Assembly (NCBI RefSeq): GCF_001279725.1
Contig: NZ_LGDE01000452.1
Coordinates: 1 to 26,710, forward strand
Source of the DNA: Streptomyces sp. WM4235
Lineage (GTDB): Bacteria; Actinomycetota; Actinomycetes; Streptomycetales; Streptomycetaceae
Length of the DNA stretch: 26,710 nt
Direction: 5' to 3'
The position numbers and the translations under genes are program-made. Below the pieces are notes generated by a model, which saw only the letters and a list, made by a program, of their open reading frames with translations, was not told the DNA's origin and searched no databases. Position 1 is the stretch's first letter, and the number at the start of each line of letters is the position of its first letter. Shown in pieces: positions 1 to 6,115 of this stretch.

Positions 1-344
1 CCAGCCCGCACGAGCGCCACATAGTTGCCCTCGGCGCTGCACGAACGACACGAAGCCGTCGACGACCCCTCGCACCCGCTCCGTGGGCAGCCCCTCCTCC
101 GGGGCCTTGGCGTGCAACAGCAGTCGACGTCCGGCCGCCCGGACGACCGCGACGTAGTAGTCCCGCTCGTCGGGAAGTAGTGGAAGAGCAGGCCGCGCGA
201 GATGCCCACCCCGGCTGCCACCTCGTCGATCGACATCTCGTGGATGGGGCGGGTCACCAGCAGGCGCAGACCGATGTTGATCAGCTGCCCGCGCCGCTCC
301 TCGGGCCTCAGGCGCACGCGGGGCTGTGCTGACTCGGCAGTCAC
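1..344 (-). pseudogene. TetR-family repressor, frameshifted, runs off left edge
   Basis: The GTG at 344 opens a clear TetR DNA-binding domain: about 45 residues in, the helix-turn-helix reads IDEVAAGVGISRGLLFHYF. Directly after HYFP the frame breaks, near 165-175. One missing base would restore the expected DERDYYVAVVRAAG continuation, which lies in the next frame. A second break near 36-42 separates GFVSFVQ from AEGNYVALVRA. The C-terminal ligand domain lies mostly outside the window. A perfect 21-bp palindrome sits 15 nt upstream of the start, which suggests autoregulation when the gene was intact. Two breaks in about 340 bases mean either a true pseudogene or poor sequence. The family call is secure; the ligand and target genes cannot be told. 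Confidence 0.75.
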
Positions 345-358
345 GTCCGGACCCGAGC

Positions 359-379
359 TTGTCGAGCGATGCTCGACAA
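359..379. promoter_or_regulatory. 21-bp perfect palindrome, likely TetR operator
   Basis: The arms TTGTCGAGC (359-367) and GCTCGACAA (371-379) are perfect reverse complements around the 3-nt centre GAT. The site lies just upstream of the TetR start at 344, between it and the hydrolase remnant on the other strand. That is the usual place for a TetR operator controlling divergent genes. The pairing is seen directly; binding is inferred. Confidence 0.65.
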
Positions 380-509
380 CATGGCCTGCGTGCGGACGAC
401 CTGGGGGACCACGACTGGCCCTGCCGTCCGAGAAGCATCCCTCTCACCGAATCTATTGGCCAATGCTTGGCCGGTGCCTATGCCGCAGCCCGCGACGCGC
501 AGCCCGTGC

Positions 510-719
510 CCACGACGAACTCGCCCGCAGCGTGCCCACCCTCGTCATGGTCGGCGCCGACGACATCGCCACCCCGCTAGCCGAGGGGAGCGGGTCGCTG
601 CCAGCATCAAAGGGGCTCGCCTGGAGGTGCTGACCCCGCGGCGACAGCAGCACCCTCGAACAGCCGATCGCGGTGCCGTGCTGATCCGGGAATTCCTGGT
701 CATGGTCGAGCAGCGCTGA
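510..719 (+). pseudogene. Alpha/beta-hydrolase C-terminal remnant
   Basis: Pieces of an alpha/beta-hydrolase C-terminus appear in two alternating plus-strand frames. One frame reads HDELARSVPTLVMVGADD, the strand with the acidic catalytic residue in 3-oxoadipate enol-lactonase-like hydrolases. After a shift near 585-590 the other frame reads GERVAASIKGARLEVLTP and ends LIREFLVMVEQR with a stop at 717-719. The histidine-bearing segment that should follow LTP is scrambled. The N-terminal half of the enzyme (nucleophile elbow, oxyanion hole) is missing, since only about 130 bases separate this from the operator at 359-379. It was probably a divergent target of the broken TetR. The family call is reasonable; the substrate is unknown. 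Confidence 0.55.
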
Positions 720-833
720 AGCCAACGCCAGAGGCGGTTACGCGGACCGGCTCCGGTGGAACGTCCGCTGGGATAGGCAAGACACCTCGGGCAGTGGCCG
801 TGATCATCGGTCCGGGCCGCTTGCGACTACCAC

Positions 834-1841
834 CTACTCGCGGACGCTCTTGGTTCCCCGTTCCATGTCGTTTGTGCGGGGGACGAGGACGACCTTGCCG
901 AGCGTGCGGCGTTCGTCGAGTGCACGCAGTGCGTCCGCAGCATGGGCGAGTGGCAGCGTGGAGCCGATGACCGGGTCCAGCCGACCGGCCTTCAGATGAG
1001 TCGTGAGCTCCTGCCACTGTGCCCGCAGGTACGTCGGTTGGGAGAGCCAGTAGGCGCCCCATCCCACTCCGATGACTTCCACATTGTTCAGCAGCAGCCG
1101 GTTCACCTTCACCGTAGGAATCTCGCCTGCCGTGAATCCGAGGACGAGCAAACGTCCCTCCGGTGCCAGGCACCGCAAGGAGTCGGTGAAGCGCTCGCCT
1201 CCCACTGGGTCGACGATCACGTGCACTCCGTGGCCCCCCGTGAGTTCGGCGACAGCCTCACGGAAGCCATCGACTGGGACGGTGTCGTGAGCTCCGGCCT
1301 GACGGGCGGTCTTTGCCTTGGCGTCGCTGGAGACCACGGCGATGACTCGTGTCCCCAATGCCCGGGCGAGTTGCACGACGGCCGTGCCCAGGCCACCCGC
1401 TGCTCCGTGGACCAGTACCGTCTCGCCGGGAAGCACCCGGCCACGGCGGGTCAGCGCGAAATGTGCCGTGAGGTAGTTCATCGGCAGCGCGGCTCCGGCC
1501 GTGAAGGTCAGGCGGTTGGGCAATGGGAAGACCACTGCGGGATCGGCGGCGACCTGCTCGGCAAAGCCCCCGAACCCAGGGAAGGCCGCAACACGGTCGC
1601 CCGGCCGGAATCCCGAGCTCACCGGAGCGTCGAGGACGATGCCGGCAACCTCCGATCCGGGGATGAAGGGCAATGCCAGCTTGAGCTGGTACGCGCCGCG
1701 CGTCTGCAGCACGTCTGGATAGGTGACGCCTGCTGCATGGACGTCGATCAGCACTTGGCCGGGACCGGGTACGGGCGACTCGACGTCCACGGTTCGCACC
1801 GCATCCGGTCCATCCAGTGTGACTATCTGTACTGCGCGCAT
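834..1841 (-). CDS. NAD(P)H:quinone oxidoreductase, MDR superfamily
   Basis: This encodes a 335-residue cytosolic medium-chain dehydrogenase/reductase of the zinc-independent quinone oxidoreductase type, which reduces quinones or enones with NADPH. The N-terminal GroES-like domain has the family pattern AGVTYPDVLQTRGAYQ (about 37-52) and PFIPGSEVAG (58-67). The nucleotide-binding Rossmann loop HGAAGGLG lies at about 145-152. No catalytic or structural zinc cysteines are present. The ATG at 1841 is preferred over the in-frame ATG at 1886 because AAAGG lies about 10 nt upstream and the protein then begins MRAVQIVTLDGPDAV, the usual family start. No gene abuts it. It resembles the neighbour at 2189-3130 only at superfamily level, so it is not a recent duplicate. 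The physiological substrate is unknown. Confidence 0.88.
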   Translation of the reverse strand: MRAVQIVTLDGPDAVRTVDVESPVPGPGQVLIDVHAAGVTYPDVLQTRGAYQLKLALPFIPGSEVAGIVLDAPVSSGFRPGDRVAAFPGFGGFAEQVAADPAVVFPLPNRLTFTAGAALPMNYLTAHFALTRRGRVLPGETVLVHGAAGGLGTAVVQLARALGTRVIAVVSSDAKAKTARQAGAHDTVPVDGFREAVAELTGGHGVHVIVDPVGGERFTDSLRCLAPEGRLLVLGFTAGEIPTVKVNRLLLNNVEVIGVGWGAYWLSQPTYLRAQWQELTTHLKAGRLDPVIGSTLPLAHAADALRALDERRTLGKVVLVPRTNDMERGTKSVRE

Positions 1842-2188
1842 CGTGGTTTTGCCTTTCTGGGCAGTCAACCCGCTCCGGGAAGTCATGCGAGCGCGGTGAC
1901 GGGGTGAATTACAAAGCCGTGTCCTTTGCGCTCAAGACGGGCGCTCCCGCCAGGCCGGCCACCCTACTGGGCAGTGCTCAACAATGTTCGTCGCAGTGAG
2001 CGGATCACGTCGCGATCAATTTATTCGGCGGCGCGACGTGAGGACACTCTCAGCGGTTGGCATGGGCGAACGGAGAATCAACCTACTGGTTTGATCTTCC
2101 TGAGAGTTGTCGCCAAAGTGTCGATTCCCTCGCAGATCGGAGACGATCTATGCGGCCCGTCCCTCGATGAGGATGGCTCCGTCGCGTT
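1842..2188. other. Intergenic stretch between two MDR genes
   Basis: About 350 bases hold no supportable gene. An open plus-strand frame (1926-2270) runs through it, but it overlaps the end of the next real gene, has mixed third-position composition and matches no family I know. The promoter of the 834-1841 gene should lie here; I see no convincing hexamer pair and no strong inverted repeat. Confidence 0.5.
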
Positions 2189-3130
2189 TCAGTGGGAAAT
2201 GACGATCTTTCCGAACCGGTCGTTGTGGATGAGGTCACTGAATGCGGTGCGGAACTGGCTAATGTCGTAGTTCGCTTCCACGATGGGCTGGATCTTCCCC
2301 TGGGTGACCAGGTCCAGGATGCGGGTCTGCATCGGTGCCGAGGAGCGCGGGATGAAGATGAAGGGTGTCTTCTTTCTGCTGAACCGCGAGGTGATCATGC
2401 CCGTGATGTCCTTCTGTGGATTGACGTTGACGAAGGTCCCCCGCCGGGACAGCTTCTTCCTCACCTGGCTGAATCGCAACGTTCCGGAGAGGTCAAGGAC
2501 CGCGTCAAAGGGGCCGGCCAGGTCCTCGAAGGATTTGTCGCCGTAGTAGTGGCTGGTTGTCGAGCCGATGTCCTTCAGCCGGGCCGCGGAGCGCCGTCCG
2601 CCGACGGCGGTGACGGTGGCGCCGCGCGCCGCTGCGATCTGCACGGCATACACGCCCACGCCTCCACTCGCACCGACGACCAGAACGTGGTCCCCGCTGT
2701 GCACGGAGGCCCTGTCGAGGCTCGTCAGCGCGGTCTCCGCGCCGATCGGCAGGGCTGCCGCCCGAGCGTAGTCGAGGGCGTCGGGCAGTTCCGCGAGGTA
2801 CTCCTCGCAGACGGACACGTACTGGGCCAGGGACTTCTCGTCCTTGGTCAGGTGCGGGCCGCCCATGACCCGCTGGCCCTTCTTGAAGCGCCGGCCGTCG
2901 GATCGAACGATGCCGGAGAACTCCAGGCCGAGATTGACGTTCTTCTTCCTGGTCCTGCGGGTCAGCGAACGCGGATCGTCGTCCTGCGCGAACTCCTTCT
3001 CCCAGGCGCTCAGGGCAACGGCCTTCACTTCGACGAGCACCGCGCCCTCGACAGGGCGCGGGTCGGGGACCGTTCCGAGGCGGAACTTCTCGGCACCCTT
3101 CTTTGTGGGATCTACGAGCACTGCTTCCAT
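2189..3130 (-). CDS. NADP-dependent MDR oxidoreductase (quinone reductase-like)
   Basis: This encodes a 313-residue zinc-independent MDR protein. The GroES-like N-terminal domain contains NVNLGLEFSGIV (about 65-76), and the Rossmann glycine motif VVGASGGVG lies at about 151-159. The C-terminal region ends DRFGKIVISH, the typical last strand of this class. The open frame continues upstream to 3637, but that extension runs through the TetR gene in another frame and is not coding. The ATG at 3130 has GGAG 8 nt upstream. It follows the TetR gene (stop at 3180) by 49 bases on the same strand. The pair is therefore probably one transcript from the promoter-operator at 3815-3844, and the enzyme is probably induced by whatever the repressor binds, perhaps a reactive electrophile or quinone. 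Confidence 0.87.
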   Translation of the reverse strand: MEAVLVDPTKKGAEKFRLGTVPDPRPVEGAVLVEVKAVALSAWEKEFAQDDDPRSLTRRTRKKNVNLGLEFSGIVRSDGRRFKKGQRVMGGPHLTKDEKSLAQYVSVCEEYLAELPDALDYARAAALPIGAETALTSLDRASVHSGDHVLVVGASGGVGVYAVQIAAARGATVTAVGGRRSAARLKDIGSTTSHYYGDKSFEDLAGPFDAVLDLSGTLRFSQVRKKLSRRGTFVNVNPQKDITGMITSRFSRKKTPFIFIPRSSAPMQTRILDLVTQGKIQPIVEANYDISQFRTAFSDLIHNDRFGKIVISH

Positions 3131-3179
3131 GCGGCATTCTCCGTCCTCTATGCGGGTCCCTATGGCGATCTGAGGCCGG

Positions 3180-3785
3180 TTACTGGCCCTGCGGAGGGAA
3201 AAGCCGCATGAGGACCTCCGCGGCCTCGTCCCGGGTGAGGCGACGGGCAATGACCGCCTCGCACAGGCGGTCCGCGGATCCCAGGAATCCCGCTGCCAGG
3301 GCGTAGGCGACTCGCGGTTCGAGGCACAGCAGTTCGGCCACGAGTCCGGCGTAGCGTTCTGCGTCGTCCACATGGACAACGTTGCTGGAGCGGCCCGAGG
3401 CGATGAGGGCGGCGCCGATGTCGGCATGAAGGGCACCGTTTTCCACGGTGCACGCGATGTAGGCATCACACAGCGCCCGCAGCACCTCTGAGGTCGCCGC
3501 GGCGGCGGGAGCATCCCGGTGCGCGGCCATCGCCTCCATGACCGTCTCCTCGTACTCTGCGCCCACCCGCTGGAACATTGCCTGCAGCAGCCCGGCGAGG
3601 GAAGTGAAGTGCTGGTATGCGATCGGCTTGCTGACACCGCAGGCGTCCGCCACCTTGGCCAGCGTCAGTGACCCGGCCCCGCTCTCGCGCGCCATGCGCA
3701 GAGCCGTCTCCAGGAGAAGTTCCTTCCGCATGGCAGCCGGCACCCGGCGCCGCCGCGCCGGACTCCCCGTAGACATCGCGTCCAT
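3180..3785 (-). CDS. TetR/AcrR-family transcriptional repressor
   Basis: This encodes a 201-residue TetR regulator. The N-terminal helix-turn-helix is clear at about residues 39-62 (SLTLAKVADACGVSKPIAYQHF), followed by LAGLLQAMFQRVGAEYEE at the start of the ligand domain. The remaining all-helical domain is of ordinary length. The frame is open to 4007, but the start is placed at the ATG at 3785 (or the ATG 9 nt downstream) because GAGAGGA lies about 9 nt upstream and the HTH then sits at the usual distance from the N-terminus. A perfect inverted repeat overlapping a plausible promoter begins 33 nt upstream, pointing to autorepression and control of the oxidoreductase downstream. The inducer is unknown. 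Confidence 0.9.
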   Translation of the reverse strand: MDAMSTGSPARRRRVPAAMRKELLLETALRMARESGAGSLTLAKVADACGVSKPIAYQHFTSLAGLLQAMFQRVGAEYEETVMEAMAAHRDAPAAAATSEVLRALCDAYIACTVENGALHADIGAALIASGRSSNVVHVDDAERYAGLVAELLCLEPRVAYALAAGFLGSADRLCEAVIARRLTRDEAAEVLMRLFPPQGQ

Positions 3786-3814
3786 GTATGCCGTTCCTCT
3801 CGCCCTGACAGGCG

Positions 3815-3844
3815 ATATTACCACCCGTAACTTTCGGGTGGTAA
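3815..3844 (-). promoter_or_regulatory. Promoter overlapped by a 10+10 bp TetR operator
   Basis: The arms TTACCACCCG (3818-3827) and CGGGTGGTAA (3835-3844) are perfect reverse complements separated by 7 nt. Read on the minus strand, the outer arm supplies a -35-like TTACCA. After 18 nt comes a -10-like TAATAT (revcomp of 3815-3820), so a repressor bound here would cover the promoter. It lies directly upstream of the TetR gene at 3785. The repeat is seen directly; the repressor assignment is inferred from position. Confidence 0.72.
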
Positions 3845-3845
3845 C

Positions 3846-4275
3846 TTGAGTGGAGGTGGCATCGATCCCTGGAGCGCCGGAATGACGAGTTGTCCGGCTT
3901 CTGCGGCGCTTGAAGTCCGCGAACGTCGGCGCGGCGATGGACTTGTAGTCGGCGAACACGTTCGCCCGTCGAGGCCCAGGGCTGGCTGCGGTGTAGACGC
4001 GCACCAAGAATCGGTGCTCCCATCCGTACGCGCTGGCGCACTCACGTTCGCTTGTACGCCGACAGCCGGCCGGGTCGCAGTGGACGCCGAAACCTTGGCC
4101 GCGATGGGTGAACGTACGGTGGAGGGCCCTCTCGGGCGCCTTGGCACACCCGCCGTCGGCTGGCCTGCAAAAACCTGGGGTGAGATCCGGACGATCGGCC
4201 GCTCAGAACTGCCGGACTGGCTGAGAGCCCTGGCCATCGGATTTCTCGAGGCGCCGGAGATCTCGGGAGGCACGA
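3846..4275. other. Ambiguous stretch, no supportable gene
   Basis: Several frames are open on both strands but none has consistent Streptomyces codon bias. A plus frame through about 3990-4260 reads protein-like (for example AVGWPAKTWGEI), and a minus frame near 3920-4000 reads VFADYKSIAAPTFADFK. Neither has a recognisable start with a ribosome site, and I match neither to a family. It may be decayed coding sequence. Confidence 0.4.
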
Positions 4276-4617
4276 GTGGGGGTATCACGCTTGAGCCGCA
4301 CTCAGGGAGCCTTCGATCACGGACGCTGCGTCGCCACCTTCCGCAGCTTCGACCAGGAACTCACGGTGCCAGGCGGCGGCCGCGTTCCTGCCAACGCGAT
4401 CACCAATGTCACCACTCGCTGGTGGGAGCTGAACACGGGCAGGCTCATCCTTCCGAGCCAACCGTGGAAAGAGCCCTACCACGTCGTATGTCAGTTCGTC
4501 GAGGGCCCGACCGAGGGGCTGCTCGCCCACACCGCGCACGAAACGTGGCAGGCCAAGTTGCCCGACGGCGAGGCCACGGTACGCAGTCTCATCGACACCA
4601 CCCCGTCCGGCCTTTGA
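4276..4617 (+). CDS. Small conserved-looking protein of unknown function
   Basis: This encodes 113 residues with strong G/C third positions. A GTG start is preceded by GGGAGG five bases upstream, so it is very likely a real gene. The protein has no signal peptide or membrane segment. It contains a tryptophan-rich middle ([15 protein letters not shown], about residues 45-59) and an acidic C-terminal half, and ends DTTPSGL. I do not recognise a family. It is the only intact plus-strand gene between the TetR-oxidoreductase unit and the transport module, and it converges on the solute-binding protein gene with a 68-base gap. No partner is evident. Confidence 0.6.
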   Translation: MGVSRLSRTQGAFDHGRCVATFRSFDQELTVPGGGRVPANAITNVTTRWWELNTGRLILPSQPWKEPYHVVCQFVEGPTEGLLAHTAHETWQAKLPDGEATVRSLIDTTPSGL

Positions 4618-4685
4618 ACGTGTTGGCCGTGGTCTTGTGGGGCCTCGCTTCGGACGTGTCTTCGGCGGCCCCGAAACCAATCGTG

Positions 4686-5819
4686 CTACCTGCCCCACAT
4701 CTTCCGGTATGCCTCCCGGTAGCCCGTCGGATCCCATGATGTGGCGCCTTTGCTGTTCGGGGCAGTGGAGATGTGGACGGGTGCGACGTATCCGCTGGCG
4801 GGCGCGGTGGAGAAGGCTCGGTTGAATTCATCGATGATCTGCCAGCCCTGTTCGAGAATCGGTTCGGGAACGGTGGCTGCCTGGTAGCGCTGGTGGTTGA
4901 TGCGTTGGAAGGCGGAGGGGTCGCCGTCGCCCGCGCCGATGTTGAAGGGAGGACCGTCGCCCTGTTTCCCGGCCGCTTGCAACGGGGCGGCGGCGTCTGC
5001 GAAGTAGACGTCGTTGATGGCGACGGAGTAGGTCCACTCGTCCTGGAATCGGGCCAGGAGGGAGGAGACCGCCTGGGGGACGCGGCTGGTCGTGTCCGTG
5101 ATCGGGAGGTTTTCGTAGGAGAGCAGGCTCACGCTGGAGCAGGTGGCGAGTTCCTTGCGGATCAGTTCGGATTTGTTCCTGGCGAAGGGGACCGAGGCGT
5201 CGGTGAAGATGACGACTCCGGCGTCGCCTTGGGAGTGCGCGATGATCCAGTCGGCGCTGATCTTCGCGACATCCTCGACTTTGGTCGTGATGTTGGTGAA
5301 GAGTTTGGGGTGCTTGCTCGGTCCTGGGGAGTCGACTGCGTGCCATCCGATGAGAGGGATGTTCCGGGCGTTGGCCTGTGCGATCTGTTGGGATGTCACT
5401 GCGGGGTCGAAGGCGCCGACGACGATGCCCGCGGGGTTGAGGTTGATCGCCTGACTGAATGCGGCCTGGATTCCGGCCGGGGGGCCCTGCCCGTCGATGA
5501 CCTTGACATTCCAGCCGATGGCCTTCGCCGCCTCTTTCACGCCCTGGGTGACGCCCGCCACTCCAGGGTTGATCATGGTCTGGGCCACGAAGGCGATGGT
5601 CCTGTTCGAGACCGCTCGGGGACCGCTTGTGGGGCCGTCCCAGGAGGTGGTGGTGTTCATGGCTTGCGCGACGTTGCCCTTGGCTTTGGCGAGGGCGGCT
5701 GGGCAGTCGGCCGTCAACGGGCTTGTGGCGGCGGAACCTCGCGTACATCCGCTTGTGGTGGCGGCGAAAGCAAGCAGGGCTGCGGCTGCCGCGATGGCGG
5801 TCCTACGGCGAGGGTGCAT
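4686..5819 (-). CDS. Sugar-type ABC transporter solute-binding lipoprotein
   Basis: This encodes a 377-residue type-1 periplasmic-binding protein (RbsB-like), anchored outside the membrane as a lipoprotein. A basic start (MHPRRR), an alanine-rich hydrophobic stretch and TTSGC with Cys25 form a somewhat weak lipobox. The two Rossmann lobes are recognisable: TIAFVAQTMINPGVAGVTQGVKEAA, then NPAGIVVGAFDPAVTSQQI, then the cleft region IPLIGWHAVDSPGP and GDAGVVIFTDASVPFARNK. The ATG at 5819 has AAGGA eight bases upstream; the ATG at 5825 leaves only two bases. The frame is open much further upstream, but that extension overlaps the sensor phosphatase gene and is rejected. It follows that gene by 296 bases on the same strand and is the only binding protein near the permease and ATPase. 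The substrate cannot be read from sequence. Confidence 0.87.
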   Translation of the reverse strand: MHPRRRTAIAAAAALLAFAATTSGCTRGSAATSPLTADCPAALAKAKGNVAQAMNTTTSWDGPTSGPRAVSNRTIAFVAQTMINPGVAGVTQGVKEAAKAIGWNVKVIDGQGPPAGIQAAFSQAINLNPAGIVVGAFDPAVTSQQIAQANARNIPLIGWHAVDSPGPSKHPKLFTNITTKVEDVAKISADWIIAHSQGDAGVVIFTDASVPFARNKSELIRKELATCSSVSLLSYENLPITDTTSRVPQAVSSLLARFQDEWTYSVAINDVYFADAAAPLQAAGKQGDGPPFNIGAGDGDPSAFQRINHQRYQAATVPEPILEQGWQIIDEFNRAFSTAPASGYVAPVHISTAPNSKGATSWDPTGYREAYRKMWGR

Positions 5820-6115
5820 GGGCATTGTCCTTGCTGAGGTGTGGACAGCGCGAAGAAGACGTCCCGTGGGTGAACTGCGCACGCATTGCCTGAAATCGCG
5901 GCCGACGCGATGAGGTGCCGAGCGCTCAACGGCGCGACCGCACGACGGTCCCCGGGCTGCCCGGCAGGCAACACCCGCGCCGGGTCGGGAGCCGATGCCG
6001 ATGCCCGGCCCGTCAGTTGTGAAGGGCGCCGGCCGATTCCCAGCGACGCGTTTCGAGGGGTTGGCCGGATGCGCCCTTCCGTAGGCCCTGCCGTTCGAGG
6101 ATCTCGGCGCATGCG

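Noticed and set aside
942..1907. 321-residue plus-strand open frame
   Set aside because: It is the shadow of the well-supported quinone oxidoreductase on the minus strand.
2189..3637. 482-residue version of the second oxidoreductase
   Set aside because: The extension runs antiparallel to no domain and through the TetR gene; a good start with ribosome site is at 3130.
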